DNA of 64,000 bases from Glutinoglossum americanum. Its lineage: Eukaryota; Ascomycota; Geoglossomycetes; Geoglossales; Geoglossaceae. Below, piece after piece: positions 9,844 to 20,285 of this stretch. A program made the translations under genes and the position numbers. The number at the start of each line of letters is the position of its first letter. Position 1 is the first letter of the stretch. The notes under the pieces are model-generated. The model did no database searches and was not told the origin of the DNA. It was given only the letters and a program-made list of their open reading frames with translations. The stretch is taken from NCBI GenBank assembly GCA_020080175.1, contig JAGHQL010000140.1, positions 1 to 64,000 of the forward strand, in the 5' to 3' direction.

Positions 9844-12800
9844 ATGGACCCTATCACCATTGTGGGCGTGACAGCAAGCGTCATCGCCTGCATTCAGCTG
9901 ACTGGAGAGCTTCTAAAACGGGTCCAACCATCAGATCACAGCAAGAAAGATCTCCAGCGCTTCTTCAGAGACCTCTGTGGATTCCGAGGTGCATTCGAAG
10001 GCCTAAAGTCATATCTTGAATTCAATGAGGAGGATGGGGCTAGGCTCTCCGCTGTTCATCACCTCCAAGAACCTCTGCGAGACTGTAAAGTGGCGTTGAC
10101 ACTGTTGGAGGACAGACTAAAGACTATGGGATTCATTGGACGCTACATAGTAGGAGGTTCTTGGGATAAAAAATTGAAAAAGGCGTTACGGGACTTAGAG
10201 GAAGCGAGGAAACTCTTTGAGTTGGTGCTACTTGAAGACCAACAGTAAGCCCCTACTGATGTAGCCTGATTCATGCTAAGTTCTAATACTAATAGTTGAT
10301 GCTTTCCAGAACAATAACCAAAGCCATTGAAAGGTATGTACGCAACGTTGGGGAAGATGTTCGGGATACCCAGATAACCATCAACGAGAATGGTAAACGC
10401 CTAGTTGATATCGAGACCTTCTCTAGAGAGAGTCACATAGAGGCGGGAAGGTGGCAAAGCGATAATAAGGCCAGTATCTGCCGGATTGGCAATGAAGTCT
10501 CCGAACACTACAAGCTTGCAAAAGAATGGATATATCACTCTGAACAGGAAGAGAACTGTAGGTTGTGTGACCGACTCTTCATTTCGGCCTTGTTTTATCC
10601 TAGTTAAAGCTGAAATAATCTTCAGACAAAAAGAGGCAACAAATAATAACCTGGTTATCCACTTTGAATTTCTCCGCCAAGCAGAATGATTTTCTTGCGA
10701 GGCGGCAAGAAGGAACTGGGAAATGGCTGTTAGAGACTGATGTGTTCAACAAGTGGCTGGATGGAACTGAGCGAATTCTGTGGTGTCCTGGGCTCCGTAT
10801 GGCCCCCCCCCGACAGTCGAAAACTACTTTTCTCTTCTAACTAGATACAAGCGGGTTCCGGTAAGACCATTTTCACGTACGCACATACACTATCCTGCAC
10901 AATCTCTCTATTCAAGTATTGACTGCCGCTTATCAGCTCAATTATCGTCAACTACCTCGAGCAATTATTCGAACAAAAGGACGTTGCTGTCGCATACATC
11001 TACTGCAACTACAAAGAACAGGAGGATCAAACCGCTGTCAATCTTATTGCAAGTCTCCTAGGGCAGTTACTCCAGAGAATCACCGTTATTCCTGATGACA
11101 TTATGTCGCTCTATAACCACCACAACGAGAAGCAGACCCGCCCCACACTTAGCGATTACTCCACACTGCTACAATCAGAAGTCCGCCGCTTTTTGAAGGT
11201 TTTCATCATCGTCGACGCTCTCGATGAGTGTGCCGATAGTAATGGCACCAGAGATAGCTTTCTCGCCGAGATTCGAAAACTGGGGCCAACCACGCATTTC
11301 CTGGCCACCTCGCGACACAGTGTAAGCATCGATCGTGAGTTCGAAAAGGCAGCACATCTAGAAATTTATGCAAGCGGTGAAGACGTCAGAAGATATGTTG
11401 AAACCCGGATTGAGAAGGAGCGCCGATTAGCATGCCATGTCAAAGCAGATCCAGCTCTACAAGAAACCGTCATTAACAGTGTCACCGAAAAGGCTAAAGG
11501 GATGTAAGTACCTGACAACAACCTCTAGCAAAAAAAATTACTGTTATGTTTTAATGATTCCCTTAGGTTTTTGCTAGCCCAATTACATATGGACTCGCTA
11601 GCAAAGAAGGTGAGGCGTAAGGACATCCGCGAAGCTGTAAAGAATCTACCACTGGAACTGGATGGCACTTATGACGAGGCTATGCAGAGGATTGAGAGCC
11701 AGAACAAAGAAGAAGTCACTCTCGCCAAAAATGTTTTGTCCTGGATATCCTACGCTTTGAGGCCGTTAACTATCAAAGAGATTCAACATGCCTTGGCTGT
11801 CGAACCCGAAGATACAAACTTTGATGAAGACGCCATGCCTGACGAAGATATTCTGGTTTCCGTATGTGCTGGCTTAGTCACCATTGATCAGGAGAGCAAC
11901 ATAATCCGCTTGGTGCATTACACTATCCAGGAGTACTTTGAGCGCATCCGTATGACTCGGTTTCCATGCGCCCAGACAAGTATCGCAACGACTTGCCTTG
12001 TATACATTTCATTCGATGTATTTGCTGAAGGCTACTGTCGTAACGACCAGGAAATGGAAATTCGGATGCATAAATATCCCCTCCTTGAGTATTCTGCTAA
12101 GCACTGGGGTTATCACGCACGTGAGGGTTCGGAAGAGGCGATCAAAGAACTAGCTCTAAAGTTTCTGGACCACCATTCGAAACTAATGTGCTCCACCCAA
12201 GTCATGTACCTTAAAGGACACCAATATTCCGGATATTCTCAGAGATTTCCGAAACATGTAATTGGGCTGCATACCGCTGCATCCATGGGCTTGGCGGGAA
12301 TATTACGGCTGCTAATCGAGCGCGAAGGTGTCAATGTGAACTCCAAGGACTCCTTGTATGGCCGAACACCGCTATCGTTGGCCGCCGGGAGCGGGCATGA
12401 GGACGTGGTGCGGCTGCTTGTCAAGTGCGAAGGCATCGATTTAAGCTCCAAAGACTCTAGCTGTGGTCGGACGCCGCTGTCGTGGGCCGCGGAGAATGGG
12501 TACGAGGCGGTGGTGGGGCTGCTTGCCGAGTGCGAAGGCGTCGATGTGAACTCTAAGGACTTCATGTATGGTCGGACGCCGCTGTTGTGGGCAGCGGAGA
12601 ATGGGTATGAGGCGGTGATGCGGCTGCTTGTCGAGCACGAAGGCGTCGATGTGAACTCTAAGGGCTTCATGTATGGTGAAACGCCGCTGTTACTGGCCGC
12701 GAGGAATGGGCACGAGGCGGTGGTGCGGCTACTTGCCGAGCGAGAAGGCGTCGATTTGAACTCTAAGGACTCCGAGTATGGTCAGACGCCGCTGTCGTGG

Positions 12801-13538
12801 GCCGCGGAGAATGGGCACGAGACGACTGTGCGGCTGCTTTTCGAGCACGAAGGCGTCGATGTGAACTCTAAGAACTTCATGTATGGTGAGACGCCGCTGT
12901 TACTGGCCGCGAGGAATGGGCACGAGGCGGTGGTGCGGCTGCTTACCGAGCGAGAAGGCGTCGATTTGAACTCTAAGGACTCCGAGTGTGGTCAGACGCC
13001 GCTGTTGCTAGCCGCGGAGAATGGGCACGAGGCGGTGGTGCGGCTGCTTGTCGAGCGAGAAGGCGTCGATGTGGACACCAAGGACTCCGAGTATGGTCGG
13101 ACGCCACTGTCACTGGCCGCGGAGNNNNNNNNNNNNNNNNNNNNNNNNNNNNNNNNNNNNNNNNNNNNNNNNNNNNNNNNNNNNNNNNNNNNNNNNNNNN
13201 NNNNNNNNNNNNNNNNNNNNNNNNACACCAAGGACTCCGAGTATGGTCGGACGCCACTGTCACTGGCCGCGGAGTATGGGCACGAGGCGGTGGTGCGGCT
13301 GCTTGTCGAGCACGAAGGCGTCGATGTGAACATCAAGGACTCCGAGTATGGTCAGACGCCACTGTCACTGGCCGCGGAGAGTGGGCACGAGGCGGTGGTG
13401 CGGCTGCTTGCCGAGTGCGAAGGCGTCGATGTGAACTCTAAAGACTCCGTGTATGGCCGGACGCCGCTGTCGTGGGCAGCGGAGAATGGGCATGAGGCGG
13501 TGGTGCGACTGCTGACCCCGCTCACCCCAGATTTCTAA
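9844..13538 (+). CDS. NLR (STAND) receptor: N-domain, NACHT, ankyrin repeats
   Basis: Intracellular receptor of the fungal NLR type. Model: 9844-10244, 10310-10557, 10626-10796, 10852-10876, 10937-11503, 11567-13538; five introns of 55-68 bp; phases agree throughout and give about 1127 aa including the gap. The N-terminus (MDPITIVGVTASVIACIQL, aa 1-134) matches the fungal STAND N-terminal (HeLo-like) domain, a presumed output module. The NACHT has an intact P-loop CPGLPGSGKT (aa 268-278), assembled across an intron, and Walker B FIIVDALDEC (aa 371-380). A winged-helix-like region follows (LDGTYDEAMQRI, LRPLTIKEIQHAL), then about 11 visible ankyrin repeats of 35 aa (aa 705 to the end). The repeats are nearly identical at DNA level, a sign of concerted evolution seen in recognition domains. 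A 100-N gap falls inside the repeats, so repeat number is unknown. Otherwise the gene looks intact. ATP-driven oligomerisation and a role in allorecognition or defence follow from the family, not from direct evidence here. Confidence 0.88.
12265..13520 (+). repeat. 105-bp near-identical ankyrin-coding repeats
   Basis: The string GTCGATGTGAACTCTAAGGA or a close variant recurs every 105 bp (for example at 12541, 12646 and 12751). Each unit encodes 35 aa of the form GVDVNSKDxxYGxTPL...HEAVVRLLxExE. Variation is concentrated at a few codons, mainly those after SKD, TPL and RLL. Confidence 0.93.
13125..13224. other. Assembly gap (100 N)
   Basis: Exactly 100 N, the usual placeholder for a gap of unknown size. 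The 50 bases before it (13075-13124) and the 50 after it (13225-13274) are identical, and a normal 105-bp unit would need 55 bases there. True content is 55 bases plus an unknown number of 105-bp units, unless the two flanks are the same sequence counted twice. Confidence 0.97.
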
Positions 13539-14819
13539 TCAACAGTCGTCACGGCCCCACCCACCACCGCTATACCCATCTCTTTTTTACATGCGGCTTC
13601 TCTAACTTTTGGTTTCTAAATCTCTATGCTTTTGGATAGTCTAAGTGGTGTGTATTTGTCAAATTGTGGCAAAACTATTTTATTACAAACATCCAAAACC
13701 AGATGCCTGGTCAATCATTCACAGCTGACATATCAACAAAGGTATTCAGTGCCTCTCTTTCAAAGGGTGACCGCGTGATTCCAATCAATGCCCCTAATAT
13801 TAATTATAGGTCGGAGAGGCCCAGTGCTGAAGGGTATGCATCCAAGAGTACTCCGCGATTCTTTAGACCACCGTGGCGTTCCCACTAAGGCCTACCTCAT
13901 GTGTGTGTGGCCCATGCAGGTTAAAACTTATACCATTACCGCCTATCCTATACGATAACTCCCCAAAAATTCAATCAAACCACTCTCAACTTCATTGAAT
14001 GCTAGTCTTGCGCCCATCTTACCTTTGTACCACAGCCTCCGTTCAACACTCAGTTATAGATGGACGAGTCACAGATCGACACCTATGTTCTAAATTGGTG
14101 TTTCGAAGCCCCTAAGCCTAGGAGATACTCAACACGCTATATCAGTTTGGAGAGTGTGAGGGGGTTAGCCCTAGTGTAGCGAATGCTTTAAAAATTTTCG
14201 CACCATATCCTCCTAGCTAGCGCTAAACAGAACTACAAGAACAAGAATAATCATTATTAATCTATTGAGAAGTCAATGTAACACCCCCATCCCCCATGGC
14301 TCTGACATCCATTTAAGCATATTCGAGGGCTACGATGACCCCGTATCATACTCTCTCCGAGGTTGGCACACCTGACCTTTCGTGTTTTGCTACACATTGC
14401 CAACAGGGCCTCGCACTCCTCCATTCCTCGTTGCTACTTCAGTCCCCAAAATTCCGATTTGGTACTTGCACTGTAGACTCATAAAATGACTCAACAATCT
14501 CACCAAACCATCCTGTGGCACAACCGATATATCTCATTCAACTAGTCTGGGCGCCGAGCGCAGATGCTTGGTGTAGTGCCGATTTACCCTATCGCGTGCA
14601 ATCTTTCAGTCACTGCATATTTCACCCAAACTTCAATTATATGGTTTATAGGGCTGCTGCATGCAATCTCCTGCGTGACCTAGCTTCTAGAAATATGCGC
14701 TCCGTAATTTTGATGGATTCTATTGGGTGATCTTGCGTGTTTTTGCAGGTGATTTTTCTGAAATCAATGACAATACATATGGTCACCTAAACTTCTCAAT
14801 CCCGTGGATTGGATGCCTG

Positions 14820-14911
14820 TTTTCCGAAATCCGGAAACTGCAGATTTTCCGGCAACCATCCATATATACCCTGGCCAATTTTTCCGAAATCTGGAAATTG
14901 CATATTTTCTC
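14820..14911. repeat. 60-bp-spaced direct repeat
   Basis: TTTTCCGAAATCCGGAAACT at 14820 and TTTTCCGAAATCTGGAAATT at 14880 are near-identical and continue as TGCAGATTTTC and TGCATATTTTC. Differences are C/T changes, which fits RIP-type decay. The second copy runs straight into the SINE-like element. Confidence 0.75.
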
Positions 14912-14985
14912 TAATGAGTGGCGGGCGTTAGAAGCACGGGAGACCGAGGTTCGATTCCCCGACAAGTCTTTTCTATATTTTTGCC
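14880..14985 (+). repeat. tRNA-derived SINE-like copy 3
   Basis: CATATTTTCTC and CTAATGAGTGGCGGG (A-box-like) precede GCACGGGAGACCGAGGTTCG and the B-box GGTTCGATTCC. A CGACAAGTCTTTTC T-rich tail follows. It is the best-preserved of the three copies in this window. Confidence 0.62.
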
Positions 14986-16039
14986 AACCCTCTGCGAACA
15001 TTTCATAGGCCAACCGAGGCGGCTTTATCGAGGTTCAAGAGCAGTTGAGAGGTCTTAGCGTATCGCGCCACTAGTTTGATAATATACCTCCTCTACCGTT
15101 ATATGTGTTTATCCCTCCAATTAGGCGTAAAAAGATAGGGTACGTTTTGAGACGATACAGGGTGCGATAATTAAAGCAGCCTCTACCGAAGTCCTCCCTT
15201 TACTCAATTGTCCAGCCCGACCGGCAGCGGGGGGGTGAAACGTGTTTTCGGCAGTTTGCAGGAGCACCCTGCTTCGAGAAACGATACCGACGATCTAGCG
15301 GCGAAGTCGAGAGGGAGAGTTACAGGAGCTAGGGCAACGTTTGAAAGCTGAGGCGGCTGAGGACTGGTAGTTAAGAAGTTGGGCAGGTGGCTAAAGGCTG
15401 TCTCGATTTATTCCGGTTTGTAACTTAGGTAAAATCTAGTCTCACGTTCAGTGTCCCCCTTTGGAGTTCCAAATCATAAGGGACAGCTTAGAACGGAAGG
15501 CGGATAGGTTTTTCTAGTCGGCTAGTTAAAAAGAGTCTAGCCGTGCACCCTTTAGCCCGGGGTATTCACAATATTATTCGCTCTGCGGCACATGAGCTCG
15601 AAATTCAGCTTCAAGTAAATTGCTGTCATCTATCACTTCACTTGTTCCCTTCTAACTTAATTAGATTCACTGCGAGAGGCGGTTTCACAAAGTCGATGAT
15701 GCATCCTAATCGTGAAGGCAGAGCAAGCTCCAGCGACGATGGTTCGGGGACTCGCAATGACGGATCAACCGCTAAAGACTCGTCTACTCTTCTGTGGGAC
15801 CGGAGGCTATGTGTTGTGGGTGACGTGCCGACAACTCCCGGTGTTAACGAATAGGCGTGGCCTAAATTATGTGGCTCCTATTCACTGACACGGGGTTGCC
15901 GGCGGGGACTTAACACTCTGGGCATATAAGGCCCCGCGAACACCAATGTACTTAGTTTCTTCTACATACTACACTACACACTCTCTCTACTCCGTACGGT
16001 AGCTAGCTAATACAATTCTTCTACACCGTACGTCCAATA

Positions 16040-16205
16040 TCTTCACATAGAAAAGGCTCCGAAAGGGAAGACACCGGATAGAGGTCCATCCTCCGGACCA
16101 TATGGTGAGAATGTTTCGAATATCCGTGTCACTTTCACATTCACCAAGTGCATTAATCATAAATATCGGGACGCGTGGCACACCCCGTCCCTGAGAGTAG
16201 ATCGA
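16040..16205 (-). pseudogene. Relic NACHT fragment of another NLR
   Basis: On the minus strand the peptide RVPIFMINALGECESDTDI resembles the Walker B region of fungal NACHT domains (typically VPIFVIDALDECE) and is followed by RNILTIWSG. Key acidic residues are changed (INALGEC), and no P-loop or other NLR domains are visible around it. I treat it as a short remnant of a lost receptor gene. Confidence 0.45.
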
Positions 16206-16409
16206 CGAAAAGTTGGGTCCGCCGATAGTACGCATCTCCATCCCCAATCGTAAGCTGATCCTTTATTGCCGCAGATGTAAGGTTCGAACAGGAATGCGAC
16301 TCCATGAACTAAATTGCAAGGGGCATAAAAAACAGCTTGGCGTGACGAGCGGGTTGCAGAGGGGCGTAATGCTGCGGCCATGTAGGAATATCTATATAGG
16401 GGGAGGAAG

Positions 16410-18310
16410 CGGCATCAGCATCATAAAGCGCCTTAAAGGCGCGGTCAGGCATTATTAGTTACGAATGGATGGCCACTCTATGAGTGAGATAAGCATACCG
16501 TCGAGTCCCTTCAATTCTAGGTCTAAAGTTCAAATAGCTTGGCGTTTGGTTGCCTCCCGCTTCGAGTCTCGAGTAGCAATAGGGTATGCTTAAGGCAACC
16601 TGAGCAGCGGTTCCACTCGCTCCCCCGCATGCTGTACACACAGAGAAGTTTTCGAGGACCGTGGCAATGGAAGCACGGATTCTAAAAACACTCGGCTCGG
16701 CAAACACTCCACGAGATCACTCTCATATTAGGACGAAGTAGGGATACAATGTTTCACGCTTATTTTAAAACGGTTGGACTGGCTGCCCAGCAATGTTCTC
16801 CGATCCCTATCTAGGTACGCTGCAACGCGCCTCTGGAAAGCCCAGACCCAAGTCCGCGTTTGAGCCTCAATCTATACCATCGCCGAGCAGTATGTTGTAG
16901 GTTATGCTATCCTGAACGGGATAGCGAATGCGGAGTGAGAGGCGAGGGAGAGACGGGCCGCTTAAGTTAATTACTACAACAGCTATGGAGAAACGAAAGG
17001 CCTTTAAGTAATTGGCGTTTCCGTGCCCATACAAACGTGCGTCGGCGCTGTCGACGTAATCCATACCATACCAGCTAAAGTGCCGCTCCGCCGCCCGGAT
17101 ATCCAGGGGTCCCGCCCTAACTACTCCAGCCAGTCGGGGGTATCAGAGGCGGCAACTGAGCAGACTACAACGAAGTATTCATATCATCCATCGTCCACCG
17201 CCCGACAGAAGGGTGAAGCATCCGTCGTGCTCTAGAAGGCGAGAAATTTCTGTGTGGATACAAAGCCGCAGCCCGTCTTGCCCGCTAGGGTGGAGGTGCT
17301 GGGACCAGAGCAGATGCCGCTGGGACCGGCGCAGCAGCCGGAGCTGCAATCAGCACTGCTGAGGCATTGGCCGCCGATGAACTGGCCGCCATGGCCATTC
17401 CCGACATTCTTGGCACCGGAGGGGTCGAACCGGGGACCGCCATTAGCGGGAGTAGCCGCGGCAGGGGACGAGGGCGCAGCAGCAGGCGAGGGACTCGTGC
17501 CTCTGCTGGTGGAGATGAAGCCGCAGCCCGTCTTGCCCGCCAGGGTGGAGGTGCTGGGACCAGAGCAGATGCCGCTGGGACCGGCGCAGCAGCCGGAGCT
17601 GCAATCGGCGTTGCTGAGGCACTGGCCGCCGATGAACTGGCCGCCATGGCCATTCCCGACGTTCTTGGCACCGGAGGGATCGAACCGGGGGCCGCCGGCC
17701 GCTTGGGGGTGAGCGGTGGCCAGGAGGGCAAGGTTGAAGAGAACGGCGACGGTGAAGGCCTTCATGTTTCGGTGGTGGAAAATAGAAAAGTAGTATCTTC
17801 CAAACAAATTGGTATGTGAAGGAGAGTGAAGAAGCTTGCTGAAAAGAATTGGAAAATGGTATCAAACGACTGACTTGTATGTATTGCTGCGACTGCTGGG
17901 CTTGGTCTAGATGCTAAACAGGCAAGATCCAGGTCGTAGCTATAGGTTTGTTAAATAGTAAAGCTGGTGAAATCGATCATCAATGCAACGCGGTGCCTCC
18001 CCCTTCAAATTACCCCTGATTTAGCCGAGAACCGCTGAGTCAGCCAGTCCCTAACGCAGAGCAATTTCACTTCAACGCCGAATGCCAGTCAAATTTCAAG
18101 ATCCAGCGATCGACGTCTGGGATTCGAAGGAGCAGGCAAAGAGCCATAGAAAGGAGAGAGAGCGAAGAAAGAAGGAAAAGAGGCCACCTCTCTTGGCGGC
18201 CCCGTAACCGCCGTTGCGGGATAAGCAGTGCACATAAAACACGCACAAGAGTAATCCATGGCCTGAGGCAGCTTGTTGAGTCCGACCAACGGCATGGAGC
18301 ACAGTGAAGG
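16410..18310. repeat. Segmental duplication, copy A
   Basis: Matches 48645-51090 in the same orientation. Shared landmarks in order: TAGGTACGCTGCAACGCGCC, GGTTATGCTAT, CATACCAGCTAA, the whole cysteine-rich gene, GTGAAGGAGAGTGAAGAAGC, TTTAGCCGAGAACC and the relic peptide PATAVTGPP. Divergence is mostly C/T and G/A outside the gene, and the cysteine-rich gene is better conserved. Copy B is longer because of insertions. The pair predates most of the RIP-like changes. Confidence 0.87.
17232..17765 (-). CDS. Small cysteine-rich secreted protein, two-domain (copy A)
   Basis: Single-exon gene, 177 aa. The start MKAFTVAVLFNLALLATAHP is a clear signal peptide; an in-frame upstream alternative start would bury it, so the ATG at 17765 was chosen. 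The mature protein has two near-identical domains of about 60 aa, each with GGQFIGGQC, a DCSSGCCAGPSGIC core and GKTGCGF. This gives six cysteines per domain, likely three disulphides, joined by an Ala/Pro/Ser linker. The CCAG...GKTGCGF pattern resembles small secreted proteins of plant-associated fungi called biotrophy-associated secreted proteins; that link is from memory of the family, not a search. It is expected to be extracellular. The paralogue at 49604-50158 shares 5' flanks, so promoters were duplicated too. Codon use is very GC-rich compared with the flanks. Confidence 0.86.
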   Translation of the reverse strand: MKAFTVAVLFNLALLATAHPQAAGGPRFDPSGAKNVGNGHGGQFIGGQCLSNADCSSGCCAGPSGICSGPSTSTLAGKTGCGFISTSRGTSPSPAAAPSSPAAATPANGGPRFDPSGAKNVGNGHGGQFIGGQCLSSADCSSGCCAGPSGICSGPSTSTLAGKTGCGFVSTQKFLAF

Positions 18311-18555
18311 AAGGAAAGCAAGACTCTGCATGATTTGAGGCCACACAGAGATCTGCTGGCCCAACAACGTCGACAGTGTCGGTGCTCTTGAAACCAATGA
18401 TGACCGCAATAACATCAAAACAGGACGGTGGTGTGAACGTTGTCGCCAGAGGGCCAATGTTCATACCAAGAGTCTATACCGCCCCAGCCAAGAACGTAGC
18501 TCGAGCAGAGCAAGAACGCGATTAAGGCAATCAAGAGCCCGAAGCATGTGTCCAT
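18096..18555 (-). pseudogene. Relic gene for a secreted or surface protein
   Basis: A signal-peptide-like start, MDTCFGLLIALIAFLLCSSY, begins at 18555 and is followed in another frame by NIGPLATTFTPPSC, a motif found just after the signal peptide of many fungal surface proteins. A third segment in yet another frame reads MCTAYPATAVTGPP. At least two frame changes are needed and I see no intron borders that explain them all. It sits divergently upstream of the cysteine-rich gene and belongs to the duplicated segment; the last part also survives in copy B (PATALTGPP near 50760-50800). Confidence 0.45.
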
Positions 18556-18744
18556 TATGCGCTGTTGGATTTCAATGGTATCGAGAAGTCGCGGTTAATC
18601 ATCTCATCAAAAGTTAAATAACGATGCTGCCTTATAATATCTCGACAAGACCAATCGTAAACATCCCCTCCCCCTGACGGGAAAATCAGAGCCTGCGGGA
18701 AAAGCCGCGGAGTCCCGCCGCTTTTACGCTTAACTATGCCCCGA

Positions 18745-19030
18745 CTAAGCGGATTGGACGGTGCTATAACCAGTTCCAGGAGGCAGAGTCTAGCACCTCA
18801 TATCCATTGTTGGGTGCGAGTTGCCAGAATAGAAGTTCTCTTCTTGCTCTTCTTGCTTTGCCGTGGCATTCGGCCATACCATGGCCAGTGGGGCCGACGC
18901 ATTCTTTACTATATAGTTGGCTAATTCTCCCACTCTATTTGCTCTCAAACGATCAAATTGAATTCTTCCTTGTATACAGTTCGTGTGCTTCCTCCGTTCC
19001 AATTAATTCCAATATACTCCGTGGGTTTTA
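18745..19030. repeat. Dispersed LTR-like repeat, copy 1 (fossil)
   Basis: Matches 60885-61125. Shared blocks: AGAATAGAAGTTCT (AAAATAGAAGTTCT in the other copy), CTTCTTGCTTT, GCTAATTCTCCCACT and AATTGAATTCTT. No open coding part is attached. It resembles the edge of a retroelement LTR, but no ends or target duplication can be fixed. Old and decayed. Confidence 0.5.
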
Positions 19031-19308
19031 TCAAAATGATCATCACTCATCGCACCACCGGGCTCTCTTGACTGAATACAGATGCACGCGCTGTATTGTA
19101 GGATCGGATGGATCGGGGCTGTTGGTGCCGCGGATGCTCTATTCTACAAGTCAAAAGTCTGCCTAATAGGAATAAGTCAGTTGCTCACCTCAGTCATAGA
19201 GATAGTAGTTGGATTTGTAGGTGGTCGGACAGACGCTGAAGAGCAAGGTGGGTCAGTACTCGAGGATCCCGAAGGGAAAGATCCTTCTGGAGGACTGGCC
19301 AAGACGGG

Positions 19309-19805
19309 TCAGCCGGGGTTTGTTCCAGCAGCTCCATTTACAGGTTGATACCGGGCTACCCACTCTGCATGCTCAATGCTCTCACGGGCGCCCGGATTGG
19401 AGTAGCTAAGCCTCCGAGTTATCTCCCTCTCATGTGACCTTGTGAAACTTTAGTTGAGCTAGGCAGGGGGATTTCGCGGGGTGCAATTGCATACCTATCT
19501 CCACTCGCATCAATTATGGAGTCGATTATAGTGCTTGCGATGTGCCGACGGATCGCTGGGTGCCGTAACCGAAGATCATCAGGCTCTCTTTTAGCGAGCC
19601 TATCAGGGGACATGGAGCGCTGATGATAGTTTTCGGCATGTTGGTCAATAAGGGTACCGGGGCTAGAAGCGCGATCGACAATGGTCCTATCTTGAGTTTT
19701 TGCCATTGGCCGCTTAGGGATGGCTGGAGTTGTGATGGACGGATCAATCGAGTGAGGCCGGTTTGCGTCTTCCCGAGGACTAGGTTTGGATCCACCGCAT
19801 CCCAT
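19309..19805 (-). CDS. Small N-myristoylated-type protein, family member 1
   Basis: Model: complement of 19805-19495 and 19438-19309, 146 aa, one 56-bp intron, phases agree. The start MGCGGSKPSP fits an N-myristoylation signal (Gly2, Ser6) with a nearby Cys3 that could be palmitoylated, so the protein is probably membrane-anchored. The centre is basic and proline-rich. The conserved part is TQDRTIVDRASSPGTLIDQH followed by AENYHQRS and AIRRHIASTIIDSIID, shared with the paralogue at 22488-23444. The second exon starts like the paralogue (EITRRLSYSN...ARES) but then diverges, and it lacks the conserved SHPSEW region, so the C-terminus is shortened. Four tandem 131-bp repeats lie directly upstream and overlap the 5' leader. 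The family recurs in fungal genomes without known function, as far as I recognise it; no biochemical role is claimed. Confidence 0.7.
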
Positions 19806-19821
19806 GTCTGGAACTGGAGCG

Positions 19822-20285
19822 AGAAAGGCTTGTATATATTTGCCGTTCGAGCCCAGCAACCTAGTTATATATACAATGTATAGGTTTTGAGACCGCACAC
19901 CCCATTGCTATAATTGAAGCGAGCTGGCTACAGCTTCTGAATCCTGTGAGAAAGACTTGTGTATATTTACCGTTCCTTCGAACCCAGCGACCTAGTTTTA
20001 TATACAATGTATAGGTTTTGAGACCGTACACGCCATTGCTATAATTGAAGCGAGCTGGCTACAGCTTCTGAATCCTGTGAGAAAGACTTGTGCATACCTA
20101 CCGTTCCTTCGAACCTAGCGACCTAGTTTTATATACAATGTATAGGTTTTGAGGCCTTATACGCCATTGCTATAATTTAAGCGAGCTGGTTACAGCTTCT
20201 AAATCCTGCGAGAAAGACTTGTGCATATTTACCGTTCCTTCGAGCCCCAGCGACCTGGTTATATATAGAATGTATAGATTGTACA
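19822..20285. repeat. 131-bp tandem repeats upstream of the myristoylated-protein gene
   Basis: CCATTGCTATAATT occurs at 19902, 20033 and 20164 (131-bp period), and the unit's other half also appears at 19822-19890, so about 3.5-4 copies exist. On the minus strand each unit carries a TATA-like box (TTGTATATAAAACTAGG in the middle copies) followed by GGTCGCTGG and CGAACGGTAAATAT-type sequence. The array ends 17 bp before the start codon at 19805, so each copy repeats a promoter/leader segment. Confidence 0.88.

Larger units (their letters stand above)
13539..16030. other. Gene-poor interval with one SINE-like copy
   Basis: No supported gene. Short open frames at 13664-13888 and 15543-15854 show no family signature. 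A CATATAAGGCC TATA-like box with a pyrimidine-rich stretch lies at 15920-15990 and could be an old promoter or repeat edge, but nothing downstream is intact. Confidence 0.45.

Noticed and set aside
12986-13441. Arg/Gly-rich frame on the plus strand within the NLR repeats
   Set aside because: Shadow of the 105-bp repeats in another frame, interrupted by the gap.
15885-16020. Retroelement LTR with TATA box
   Set aside because: A TATA-like word and pyrimidine tract are present, but no ends, partner LTR or internal part can be shown.
17254-17819. Plus-strand frames opposite the cysteine-rich gene
   Set aside because: Antisense to a gene with a signal peptide and paired cysteines; long only because of high GC. 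Same for 49632-50246.
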